A model generated the notes under the pieces. That model saw only the letters and a program-made list of their open reading frames with translations. It did not search any database and was not told where the DNA came from. From positions 1 to 64,000 of the forward strand of contig JAXLQK010000027.1 in assembly GCA_046331665.1 (NCBI GenBank): a stretch of 64,000 nucleotides of DNA, read 5' to 3'. This DNA is from CAWBAT01 sp046331665 (GTDB lineage: Bacteria > Acidobacteriota > Terriglobia > Versatilivoradales > Versatilivoraceae). The position numbers and the translations under genes are program-made. This document shows, piece after piece, positions 46,399 to 55,992 of this stretch; within the stretch, counting starts at the first letter, position 1; each line of letters starts with the position of its first letter.

Positions 46399-46580
46399 GG
46401 ACCCTCCAGAATCTTTGAAGAGGAAGAATACCCTTCTGCTATACTGATAGTTGCTTGAGACGAGCCGTTTTGCTCCATCTCTCTGAAGCGTGTCTCCGGG
46501 CTGTAACAATCAAATTATAGAGGACCAAAAGAAGCAAGTCTTAAAAGGAAATGCCTCTTTTTCCGATGAGTTAAGTTGGG

Positions 46581-48500
46581 ATGAATATGATAATCCGAAG
46601 TTCCTCCATTTTTTCCTTTTTGTGCAAGAGCTTGATAGCATTAGCAGTTTGGTTTCTGCTGGGGATTTCCGGGGTGCCGATGCAGGCCGATGGAAATCGC
46701 TCCATCCTCCCGCTGTCGGAAGTGAAGCCGGGAATGAAGGGAATCGGGAAGACCGTTTACGCCGGGGAGCGTGTGGAAGAGTTTCAGGTCGAGATCCTGG
46801 GCATTCTGGATAACATTCTTCCCAAGCAGAGCGCGATTCTTGCCAAGCTTTCTGGCGGGCCATTGGAAACAACAGGGGTCATGGGTGGGATGAGCGGCAG
46901 TCCGGTCTATATTGACGGGAAGTTGGTGGGGGCTGTGGCCTTCTCTTTTCCATTTTCCAAGGAAGCCATTGCGGGAATTACTCCTATCCAGCAAATGCTG
47001 GACATTTTTGAGAAGCCTGAAGGGCCGGTGAAAGTAGATCCTATCCGGATCGAAGCCTCAACCGTCCCCCCTTTTCGTACGGTGAGTTTGACTCCTGCCA
47101 TCGATCTCAACAGTGTTGGTCCCTTCGGTTCGGCGAAGGCAATCCAGGTGTCGGATGCCCAGGCCGGTGCTTCTCCCGCCTTACTGCCGTTTGCGGGTCA
47201 TTCCCTGCAGTACATTGATACGCCGCTGTCTCTTTCGGGGTTTTCGGCCAAAGCCATCCAGTATTTCTGGCCGACGTTCCAGGCATTTGGGATGACGCCC
47301 GTCCCTCTCGGGGGGATGGCGGTGGGGCAAGCCTCCAACAAAATGGCGGATGGGGCAGACATCCAGGCTGGCTCAGCTTTGGCCGTGCAACTAATACGGG
47401 GAGATTTAGGGATCGGCGCCAGTGCCGCAGGCACCATCACCTATCGGGAAGGCGACAAGATCTATGCGTTCGGCCATCCCTGGCTTTCGGTGGGCCCGGT
47501 TCAATTGCCGTTCTGCAAAGCCAAAGTCATTTCCCTATTACCGAACTTGAACAGTTCATTCAAGATTGCCGTGCCGACTGATTTGGCTGGAGCGATCACG
47601 CAAGACCGCTCGCAGGGGCTTTACGGAACCGTGGGACTGGAGCCCAAACTCATTCCCTTGACCATCAATCTCAAATCGAGTCGGAATCGTAGTGAGACTT
47701 TTCATTTTGAAGTGGTCAACGACCGCTTCCTATCTCCATTCTTGGTCAATTTTGCGGTCTTTAACACGATTACCTCCTACGAGCGGGCTCTTGGGGAAGC
47801 GACGCTTCAAGTGCACGGAAAAATCCAGATAAAAGGTCAACCCGACGTGAAGTTCGAAAACACCTTCTCGGGTGAGAGCAATTCGCATGTCTCTGCTTCT
47901 CTCGCTGTGGTACAGCCGCTCAGCTTCATCTTTGCCAGCGGTTTCGAAAATGTGGCGGTGGAAAATGTCACGGTGGATATCACCTCCATCGACGAGAAAC
48001 GAACGGCCACTCTGGACAGAGTCTGGGCTGACCGGGAGCAGGTTCGCGCCGGAGAGACCGTGATTCTTTCCGCTTTCCTGCGCACGGCAAATGGGGAGGA
48101 AAAGGTGGAGCGCTTTCCGATCGAGATCCCGGCGGACATGCCCAACGGAATGCTGCTTTTGACCGTCGCCGACGGCTTCACCTTAACCAATGTGGAAAAC
48201 CGCATGCTCCGGCAGACCTTTATGCCCAGAGACCTGGATCAGCTGATTCGAGCGATCAATAACATTCGCAAGAATAACCGCGTTTATGTGCGCTTACAAA
48301 AACCGGAGCCCTCGGTCATGATTCGAGGTGAGGAATTTTCTAACCTGCCGCCTTCATTCAGTCACGTCATTACTTCGGAACGAAGTTCGAGCAGCAGTTT
48401 GATGACTCTGCGATCCTCGAACCTCTACGAATATGAATTGCCTTCGACCCCGTTTATGATCAGCGGCCAGCGAACCCTTTCTTTGGAGATTATAGATTGA
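46581..48500 (+). CDS. S55 (SpoIVB-like) family peptidase, exported
   Basis: A 639-residue secreted protein with a signal peptide (SLIALAVWFLLGISGVPMQA). Residues 40-300 match the SpoIVB/S55 peptidase domain: LPLSEVKPGMKGIGKTVYAG, LETTGVMGGMSGSPVYIDGKLVGAV (catalytic Ser in GMSGSP), and YAFGHPWLSVGPV. The rest is beta-rich and unassigned. Bacilli use SpoIVB in sporulation signalling; homologues in Gram-negative acidobacteria have no known role. It is followed 135 bases later by the propeller gene in the same direction and both products are exported, so they may work together. Confidence 0.85.
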   Translation: MNMIIRSSSIFSFLCKSLIALAVWFLLGISGVPMQADGNRSILPLSEVKPGMKGIGKTVYAGERVEEFQVEILGILDNILPKQSAILAKLSGGPLETTGVMGGMSGSPVYIDGKLVGAVAFSFPFSKEAIAGITPIQQMLDIFEKPEGPVKVDPIRIEASTVPPFRTVSLTPAIDLNSVGPFGSAKAIQVSDAQAGASPALLPFAGHSLQYIDTPLSLSGFSAKAIQYFWPTFQAFGMTPVPLGGMAVGQASNKMADGADIQAGSALAVQLIRGDLGIGASAAGTITYREGDKIYAFGHPWLSVGPVQLPFCKAKVISLLPNLNSSFKIAVPTDLAGAITQDRSQGLYGTVGLEPKLIPLTINLKSSRNRSETFHFEVVNDRFLSPFLVNFAVFNTITSYERALGEATLQVHGKIQIKGQPDVKFENTFSGESNSHVSASLAVVQPLSFIFASGFENVAVENVTVDITSIDEKRTATLDRVWADREQVRAGETVILSAFLRTANGEEKVERFPIEIPADMPNGMLLLTVADGFTLTNVENRMLRQTFMPRDLDQLIRAINNIRKNNRVYVRLQKPEPSVMIRGEEFSNLPPSFSHVITSERSSSSSLMTLRSSNLYEYELPSTPFMISGQRTLSLEIID

Positions 48501-48635
48501 TGGTCTCGCCATTTGCCCGAGGGCAGGCGAACCAAGGATTCTCTGGAGACGCAGCGAGTTTCTGAGAAGCTCTGCGATAGTCTGCCCCGGTCTTCCGTTG
48601 TCGTCTGAATCCCCATTTCATGCATCGGAGAAATC

Positions 48636-50866
48636 ATGCACCGCAAACAATTAAGAATTCTTTCCTTGATGGGCTATCTTGTGTTGGGTGGTTTCCCAGC
48701 TATTCTCCAGGCGGTGACGCCGGTTTTTTGGACGAATTCTACCTACACCGAGTTTTCCAAAGGGACTCTCAAGGGACTTACTCTCAATGCGGATGGGCAG
48801 ATGTCGCTAGCTCCGAAATTTGATTCAGTCTTCGATACGGATCAGGCATTGATTTGGTCGGCAGCTTTTGATGCCCGGAAGAATCTTTATGTCGGGACAG
48901 GCCACGACGGGAAAATCTTCAAAATCGATGCGGGCGGAAGCTCTTCGCTCTATTTCGATGCTCCAGAACTGGATGTCCTGGCCCTTGTCCTGGATGCAGA
49001 GCAAGTTCTTTTCGCCGCAACTTCTCCCGATGGGAAGATTTATCGCATCAGTTCAGAAGGGAAGGCCGCGGTCTTTTTCGATCCGGAAGACAAATATATT
49101 TGGGATATGAAATTCGACAAGAAAGGAAATCTTTTTGTCGCCACCGGAAACAAGGGGCGTATTTACAAAGTAGGTAAAGATGGCAAGGGAGAAGTCTTCT
49201 ATGACAGCGGTCAGGCCAATCTTTTGAGCTTGGCGGTTGACGACGATGGAAATGTCATTGCCGGGAGCGAACCAGACGGTTACCTCTACCGGATTTCTCC
49301 GGATGGGAAGCCTTTCGTGCTCTACGACTCCTCCATGCGGGAAATTCATGAAGTCCAACTCGACCCGAAAGGCAACATTTACTTCGTTGGCATCAATGCG
49401 CCCCCGGCCGGGGCCATGCCTGAAACCAAATCCAGTATGCCGGAAGTAGTCCCTTCCGAGGCGATCACGGTCAGTGTGACGGTGAGCGGGCAGGCAGAAC
49501 GAAAGGCTTCCGAAGAACCAACTCCGGTTTATCGAGCTCCCGCTTCCAGACTTGGTCGGCGCGAGTCCGGTAATCTGAAGAGCGGGGTCTTTCGCGTGAA
49601 GAAAGACGGGCACGTCGAAAATCTGTGGATGTCAGATTCAGAGACCATTTTTGGGCTCTATCTGAGGCCTGATGGGAAGATCTTTTTCTCGACGGGCAAC
49701 AAGGGAAGAATTTATCTATTGGCCACTGAGAAGAAACCGACACTGCTCCTGGAAACGAACGAAGAACAGACCACCCGGTTGATCGCGGGCAGTCCCGACC
49801 TTTTTGCCTGTACCAGCAACCTGGCGAAAGTGTATCGGCTGAGCAGTGCACTCAATGCGGAGGGGACCTTTGAGTCTGACGTCAGAGATACGCAGACGAC
49901 TTCCAGTTGGGGACAGCTTCATTGGAAGGCCGAAGTTCCCAATGGAGCGAGCTTGAAGGTATACACGCGATCTGGAAACACCAAGAAGCCGGACAAGTCC
50001 TGGAGCGAGTGGTCCAAGGCTTACACCAATTCCGAAGGCGAACAGATTCAAAGTCCGCGGGCGCGTTACATCCAATACAAGCTTGTCCTGGCCGCTTCGG
50101 GAGCCAACCCTGCCAAGTTTGAAGAAATCGTTCTCCCCTATTTGCAGCAAAATCTTCCTCCCGAAGTGAAGAGCATCAACATCCTGCCGCAGGGAGTGGC
50201 ATTTCAGAAACAGTTGGGTGTCTCCCTATCGAAGAGCTACACCTCTCTCACCGATCAAAGCGCTGCCGAGGCGTCCGGTGCCAGCGAAGCCATCGCTCCT
50301 TCGGGGGCCTCAATGATTCCGCCCCGCAGGGTTTGCAAAAGGGTGCGATCTCATTTAACTGGGAAGCGGATGACGCCAATCAGGACGATTTGGTCTGTTA
50401 AATTTCGTTTCGAGTGAAAAAGGAGACCGAGTGGAAACTTTGCGGGAAGATATTGAGGAGAAGTACTTCACGCTGGAGGCCGATACCTTGCCGAGCCCGG
50501 CAGGTACCAGATTCATTACCGCGAATGACTCTCCTTCGAACCCTCAAACTCGCCCCGCTTTCAGCTCCCTGGTGAGCCCGTTCTTTGACGTCGACAATGT
50601 TTCTCCGAGGAGTGGAAGTCCTCTCACGAAAGCCAACCAGAATGGCACCATGGTAGTACGGTTTCGAGGATCGGATCCCTATTCTCCACTCCGCACGCCG
50701 CCGGGAGGACAAGTCCGATGGGAAGGACTGGGAGATGGTTTTCTCCGTGGACGGGATCGTGGACTCAAAATCCGAATTCGAAATCAAGACAGGAAAGCTT
50801 GAGCCCGGAGAGCATTTAGTGGCACGTCTTCCCCACGACTCCACGGGCAACATCGGGAATCGGTAA
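48636..50866 (+). CDS. Exported beta-propeller protein, frameshifted 3' end
   Basis: Signal peptide (RILSLMGYLVLGGFPAILQA), then six or seven propeller blades with repeated DGKIFKID, DGKIYRIS, KGRIYKVGKDG and DGYLYRISPDG motifs (residues 60-230 and 320-400). A beta-sandwich-type tail follows (TSSWGQLHWKAEVPNGASLKVYTRSG). The frame is clean to about 50305; beyond, the tail continues over at least four frame changes and an in-frame TAA at 50399 to GEHLVARLPHDSTGNIGNR ending at 50866. Three breaks are cured by adding one base to a run (TCAATG, ACTTTGC, CCGAGC). Function unknown. Confidence 0.75.
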
Positions 50867-50893
50867 ATCGGTGCTTAGGTCAAGTAAGTCACT

Positions 50894-51350
50894 ATGCACG
50901 TCGTGCTGGTCAGACCGGAAATTCCGCAGAATACCGGAAATATTGCCCGTCTCTGCGCGTTGACGGAATGTTCTTTGCGCGGGCGGTGGAAAGCTGGGGT
51001 TTTCAACCTGTTAATACCTGCGTCGTGCCGGTCTCGATTATTGAGGAAAACGTCGCGGTTTCCTACCATGACTCGCTCCGGCGTGCTGAAAGATAAAGCG
51101 GTCTCTGGATGCTTCTATTGTATGAGCACCCAGGCCCGCGGCTTTGTATACAGAAATTGGCTATCGCTGGGAGGATTACCTGAACGGCTTAGTGAAACAC
51201 GAGGATTACCGAAAGAATTGGTGTTGGCCCATCCGGATTCCTCGATCCGCATTCCCATGTGGGGAGAAAAACCACGCACGCAGTCTCAATCTCAGCAATG
51301 CTGCGGCGATCGTTGTTTATGAAGCACTGCGCCAAATCAAGGGGTTTTGA
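50894..51350 (+). pseudogene. trmL: tRNA (cytidine/uridine-2'-O-)-methyltransferase TrmL, frameshifted
   Basis: TrmL methylates the wobble ribose in some tRNA-Leu. The beginning, MHVVLVRPEIPQNTGNIARLCALT, and the end, IPMWGEKNHARSLNLSNAAAIVVYEALRQI, are unmistakable SPOUT knot segments. They lie in different frames, with YHDSLRRAE in a third and TEIGYRWEDYL between. At least three indels and perhaps a small deletion separate them (after about 50970 the expected HLVEPLGF segment is scrambled). Either a decayed gene or low-quality sequence; it sits in the densest frameshift zone of the window. Confidence 0.8.
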
Positions 51351-51368
51351 CGAGCGGCGGGAGGGAAT

Positions 51369-52138
51369 TCAGTATTCCTTGACGCTAATCACTTTTACCG
51401 TCCTGGAAAGTGACAAAAACCACTTTCTGTGGCTTTTCTCCGTAGACCCAATCTTCGCTTTCCTGAGTCACCTTTCTTTCCCGGATTTTGCGCAACGGGC
51501 GGCCCAGCGCGGCGATGACAGGGTCTTTTGTCATTCCACGGCAACCGCCTTCTTCTCTTTGACAGCTTCCTGAAACTCTTCAGGTACTGATTCAATGAAG
51601 CACTTGACGGCTGATTTCGTGCTGAAATCGGGGGCGTTGGAGAGAATCTGCTTCACGGCTTCGGGTGTCATCTCCGGGACGGATTTGGCGAAATTCGATG
51701 GTGACGTAAGAGCCAGCAGGGTGGCACGCCGATGTGGAATCGGCCCGGGGTCGGCCACCGCCCACCGGCTTACCTGGACATGCTCCAGAAATCGTTTTTT
51801 CTTCTTCCGCCCCCGCCATTGATCTCGAAAACCATCTTATTGGAGAGGATGCTGATCTTTGTGATCTGCACTGTAATGCCAGGTGCGATAAATTGCCCGG
51901 CGGAAAGCGAAGCTTCTTCGTTTTTTTTCCAGTCAAACTCACCGGTTGAGTTGAGGGTCAACCCGGTCCGGTTGATCGGGAGCGGAACTTTAAGCGCCAC
52001 ATACTCGCTGCCCAAAGTACGAATGATCTTGATCCGGGACTCTTCGGACAGAGTTTCGGTAGTATCGGCCTGCAGACTTGAGGCAAGTGTCAGGACCCAG
52101 AGTGTAATCATCAGAAACCACATTTTGTGAAAAGCCAT
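51369..52138 (-). CDS. Secreted hypothetical protein, frameshifted
   Basis: Starts with a signal peptide (MWFLMITLWVLTLASSLQA) followed by a beta-rich domain. The frame breaks at a six-A run near 51795-51800; a seventh A would continue it as RFLEHVQVSRWAVADPGPIP, then LTSPSNFAKSVPEMTPEAVKQIL. A second break near 51535 leads to MTKDPVIAALGRPLRKIRE and QESEDWVYGEKPQKVVFVTFQDG, ending at 51369. The last module (MTKDxVxxAxGxPxRKxRE...WxYG) is one I recall in many acidobacterial lipoprotein-like proteins; function unknown. About 255 residues when repaired. Confidence 0.68.
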
Positions 52139-52313
52139 GGTGATTGCCTGTGATCCAACCTATCCTGGATTAAATTATAGAACCAAATTGCCGGTGTGCT
52201 GCAAAATTCCCTGCCGATCCTTCCCGCGTCGAAGAATGGGAGAGGGCGGGGAACCTCTGGAATGTGAAGGCTCAGGTCCGGTCCATGCTCCAGGGAAGGT
52301 CAAAAGGCATGGC

Positions 52314-53385
52314 TTAGTGAGGCATCAGGTAAAAGCCTTTTCGATAGCGGATTGTCTCGGCCTTCGCCTCTTTGTTCCGCACGCGTACAGAAACCTTGCG
52401 GAAGGTGGGAACTTTGACAATTTCTTGTGGGGTGAATCCAAGAACGTACTTGTTGCGAGCCATTTGACTGGTCTTTTGATAAGCGTCAGACAAGCTCTCG
52501 TTCTTGAGGGGGAAAAAAACAGACCCTCCGGAAGCGTGGGCGTATTTGGAAAGGATATTGAGCTTGCGATAGAAGAGAGAGCTTCCCTGGCCAATGGCAT
52601 ACACTTGAATATCGGAACGGACAACGGCGCTTATGGCGTCGTCATAGGATACGCGATTTCCCGGAGCATTCTGGCCGTTTGAGATAATCACGATCACTCC
52701 CCGGCGCTCTTTGTTGCGCCGCCGAAGCTCCATGGCCGTATTGAAGATGGCATCGTTGATATGCGTGTTAATCGTTTTGGGAGGCTGGACTTTCCCATTG
52801 GGGGTGTCAAGGATGACGCCATTAATCGCGGTTTGTCCGCCCACTTCTCCGCCAGTTCCCCCGAGAGGACTCGCCCCAAAAGTAGAACCCGAGCCGCTGG
52901 CAAAACTCAGTTTCTTGAAGGTGGTCAAGACATCTTCTTTATTAAAGGTGAAGTCCTGGATTTTGTCCGAAGTATTTTCGAATTGAAAAATGGCAATTTC
53001 ATCAAAGGGGCTGAAGGATTCCACAAGAGAAGTCAAAGTATTCTTGATCGTGGCAAAGGACGTCGATTCCATGGACTTGTCGATGAGAATGGCAACCGAC
53101 AGAGGAACTGGATCGGATGAAAAAAAAGTGATCGGTTGAGGAACTTCTTCCACATAGAGTTCAAAGTCATCCTTGGTTAATCCCGAAACCAGGTTGCCGT
53201 CCTTATCCTCGACAGTGACGGGGACGACCACCAGCTCGACAGGGATTTTCAGATTATATTGATCATCCTTGTTCTTATTTTGGGCCTTGATGCCGCCAGG
53301 GCTGGAACTTTGTTCCCAAACCAATGAATACCAAGAGCACCGCCGTTACGATTCGATGAAGAGCTTGGTCTTTTGGTCTTGGCAT
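52314..53385 (-). CDS. VWFA-domain exported protein (acidobacterial type), one frameshift
   Basis: A von Willebrand factor A protein of the acidobacterial family. The long frame holds a short amino domain (VELVVVPVTVEDKDGNLVSGLTKDDF), the VWFA domain and the closing RNKYVLGFTPQE ... RYRKGFYL. The metal site reads AILIDKSMES, that is Asp-x-Ser-x-Glu rather than Asp-x-Ser-x-Ser. The frame has only an awkward start; an ATG at 53385 begins a signal peptide (IVTAVLLVFIGLGTKFQP) in another frame. Removing one C from CCC near 53303 joins them. It lies opposite the pseudo-receiver gene and near a second VWFA gene. Confidence 0.82.
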
Positions 53386-53830
53386 GTCATAAAGTTTCTC
53401 TGGCCGTTTTTCGCCCTCGGGGAGAGGAATGGCATCCTGGATACCGATATCTCACCCTCCCACGGAGGCATTGCTAAAATCATACCATAGAGTTTCGCAA
53501 AATCCTTGCGGCGACCTGTGGACTGAAATTGGGGTCAGATGACCAGGTTGGCCCCAAGAAGAGCAGGTGGCAGTCGCCGCATTCCTTGCATCTCCTAGAG
53601 TTTCGACCCTCAATGAGCCTTCCATGGTATCGGAAATAACACCTGTAAACCGGTATTCCTGAAGACCCAAAGGCTGGGAAGACGGATGTTCCCCAAGAGG
53701 TAAAGTCAGGGCTCTTTTGTACCGAAGAGTGACATTGGATGTCCTTAAGCGGGAAGAGATTTTCATTTCTAGAGAGCATGATCGCCATCCATCATCTCAT
53801 CGCGGCCATGGCTAGACAGAAAGCGTGAGC
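53386..53830. other. Intergenic region between divergent VWFA and receiver-like genes
   Basis: About 445 bases. Two overlapping minus-strand frames (53452-53766 and 53480-53788) are open, one including a CKECGDCH stretch, but neither has recognisable homology features, a good ribosome site or a consistent single frame. Given the many indels nearby, a damaged small gene cannot be excluded. Promoters for both flanking genes should lie here. Confidence 0.35.
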
Positions 53831-54880
53831 ATGTCCAAGAAAATACTCGTTGTTGATTATGAGAGAAATTCAATTGATTACATTCAGGAAACCCTGAGGG
53901 GAGAGGGCTATTCGTTGTTGACTGCCTATGACGGCCAGCAGGCGTTACAAAGCTACCAAAGTCAGGTTCCTGACCTGGTACTGACGGCCGCTCTTCTTCC
54001 CAAACTCAATGGGTTCGAACTTTGCAAGAAAATCACCAGCGGGCAGGTGGGTGAAGTCCGCCCCGTTGTCATGTATTCCGCCATCTACAAGGCTGAAAAG
54101 TATCGCAAAGAAGCCATCTTTGGATGCGGTGCCATCGATTTTCTTGAGAAACCCATTCCCAAATGGCAACTCATGAAGGTGCTTCAGGCCGCATTTTCGG
54201 AAATTCCCCTCTCAGCCCGCAAAGAAGAAGAACTTCTCACTCTTCCGACCGAGGCTAGTGGTTCTGTGCAACAAGAGCACGTGCCTTCCGTGGTTCCCGC
54301 CGCAACCGAAGTCGAGGAGGAACTCCTGGATGTCGATACACTCTTCAGCAGTGAGCCACCGATGATGGATCAAGGTCAAAGTGCCGTTCCAAGCCGTTCG
54401 GGTTCGGGGGCACCGGTCCCGGTTTCGCTGAAATCCTCGCTCATCGCCGCCATTGAGACGGAAGAGATCGACGCGGCACTGGATGCCTTCAGGATCGATT
54501 TGGAAAAGGAAATCAATCTCAGGGAAGAGAGAAGAGCCCAAGAGATTGAGGAAGAAGAGCTCTCACTGCAGGAAGAAAGTATTCTGGAATTTGAGGCGCC
54601 CCAGGAACAGACTCCTCAGCCGCCTCAAAGGGCCTCCGTATCACGCCCGGTGGACAATTTCGAATTGGATGAAATAAGTCTTGATCTGCAGAATCCGAAG
54701 GACGCGATCGCGACCCATTCTTCATCGATCTCATCCAATGAATCCCTCCCCGAACGTCTCGCGAAAGACGATAATTCGGTACCCAAGTTCGGTTCCACGA
54801 AGCCGGAAGGCTTCGGCTATTGGATTCCACTGACCCTGCTGATCGTCGTTCTATTTTTCCTGTTTATCGTATTGCGGTAG
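53831..54880 (+). CDS. Tail-anchored receiver-like protein lacking the phospho-acceptor Asp
   Basis: Residues 1-120 are a response-regulator receiver fold (KKILVVDYERN; LVLTAALLPKLNGFELCKK; VVMYSAIY; IDFLEKPIPK). The phosphorylation Asp is Ala (Ala53 in LVLTAALLP), and the second acidic-pocket Asp is Tyr (Asp9-Tyr10-Glu11); the late Lys remains. Residues 130-325 are an acidic, low-complexity linker with Glu-rich helices. The last 20 residues (WIPLTLLIVVLFFLFIVLR) form a membrane helix ending at the carboxy terminus, a tail anchor. So it is likely a phosphorylation-independent adaptor at the membrane. GTG six bases earlier is an alternative start. Confidence 0.83.
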   Translation: MSKKILVVDYERNSIDYIQETLRGEGYSLLTAYDGQQALQSYQSQVPDLVLTAALLPKLNGFELCKKITSGQVGEVRPVVMYSAIYKAEKYRKEAIFGCGAIDFLEKPIPKWQLMKVLQAAFSEIPLSARKEEELLTLPTEASGSVQQEHVPSVVPAATEVEEELLDVDTLFSSEPPMMDQGQSAVPSRSGSGAPVPVSLKSSLIAAIETEEIDAALDAFRIDLEKEINLREERRAQEIEEEELSLQEESILEFEAPQEQTPQPPQRASVSRPVDNFELDEISLDLQNPKDAIATHSSSISSNESLPERLAKDDNSVPKFGSTKPEGFGYWIPLTLLIVVLFFLFIVLR

Positions 54881-54893
54881 CGAGCGGGGATCG

Positions 54894-55853
54894 TCAGCCC
54901 TGAGATGCGTAGTAGCCCTTGCGATATAGCAGCCTCACATCTTTCCGAGTGCATTCCACTTTAATACTGCGAAAGGCACCATCCCGATCTTTATTTGGCG
55001 AACGGTAGGCGAGGGAATAGGTATTTCGCAGTTCGTTGATGATATCGCGAAAGCTGTAGGCCATATCTTCAATCTTCTTGGGGAAAAAAGTGCGGCCGCC
55101 GGACTCGTCGGAAAAGCGCTTGAATGCTTTGTCGAGTCTTGGGTTCTCCATTCCAAAAAAACCGCTGGAATTGGTGCTGATGGAAAAAACCGAAACATCC
55201 GTCTGCAGAATGATCTGCAGGGCCGACTCCATGGTCTCGTAACTCATGTTATCGTCGCCATCACTGATCAGCACGATGACTCGGCGCCTGTCACGCTCTT
55301 TGGCGAGCTGATCCTGGCAGGTCTTTTGGATGGCATCGTACATCTTCGTCCCGCCGCCGGTTTTCAGACGTTTGATGGCGCGGGTCAAGAGATCGGGATC
55401 ATCCGTAAAAGGCTGTAAGAGGTCGATCGTCGAATCAAAGCTCATCAGCAGGCAGTGATCCTTCTTCCGCCGGACCGCTGTTTGTACAAAATCAATGGCA
55501 GCTTCCTGCTCGACTTTGAACTTCGCTCGGGAACTGGTGCTCGTGTCGATGAGGATGGCGATGGCCAGTGGAGCTTCAGGGTCGTGGGAGAAATTGGTGA
55601 TCCTCTGAAGGTCGCCCTTCTCAAAAACTTTAATCTCCTCCTGGCGCAGGTCCTTGACAGGTTCCCCTTTTTTATCCACGGCAGAAAAAGGGACATTGAC
55701 CAAATCCACGTCAACGACGATCTCTTTAGCAGGCGACGGGTTCTCTTGAGCAAATTCCAACCGAGAGAAGGGCTCTAAGGTACTTATAACCCAAGCTAGA
55801 AGCGTGGCCAGCAGGGTGATCGATAGGGATGTCAATGCCTTAGCTGCCGTCAT
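54894..55853 (-). CDS. VWFA-domain exported protein (acidobacterial type)
   Basis: A 319-residue protein with a signal peptide or membrane anchor (LTSLSITLLATLLAWVIS). It has the family's amino module (VDVDLVNVPFSAVDKKGEPVKDLRQEEIKVFE), then a VWFA domain with an intact metal site AILIDTSTSS, VLISDGDDNMS, and the closing NTYSLAYRSPN ... RLLYRKGYYA. Such proteins are numerous in Acidobacteriota; roles are unproven, probably binding surface or extracellular partners. Convergent with the receiver-like gene, 13 bases apart. Confidence 0.9.
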   Translation of the reverse strand: MTAAKALTSLSITLLATLLAWVISTLEPFSRLEFAQENPSPAKEIVVDVDLVNVPFSAVDKKGEPVKDLRQEEIKVFEKGDLQRITNFSHDPEAPLAIAILIDTSTSSRAKFKVEQEAAIDFVQTAVRRKKDHCLLMSFDSTIDLLQPFTDDPDLLTRAIKRLKTGGGTKMYDAIQKTCQDQLAKERDRRRVIVLISDGDDNMSYETMESALQIILQTDVSVFSISTNSSGFFGMENPRLDKAFKRFSDESGGRTFFPKKIEDMAYSFRDIINELRNTYSLAYRSPNKDRDGAFRSIKVECTRKDVRLLYRKGYYASQG

Positions 55854-55992
55854 ATCATTTATCTATACGTATATCGCGCCAATCACGGACCGTGGCAGAA
55901 TTATAGGGTGGAGGCCGGAGTCCGTCAACCATCTAGTCCCTTCAATAAGACGAAGCGCTGAGACGCGCGGCAAGGAGAGATAATTCCCCTCA

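Noticed and set aside
53452..53788. Two overlapping minus-strand frames, one with CKECGDCH
   Set aside because: Neither gives a coherent protein; a frameshifted gene is possible but cannot be shown.
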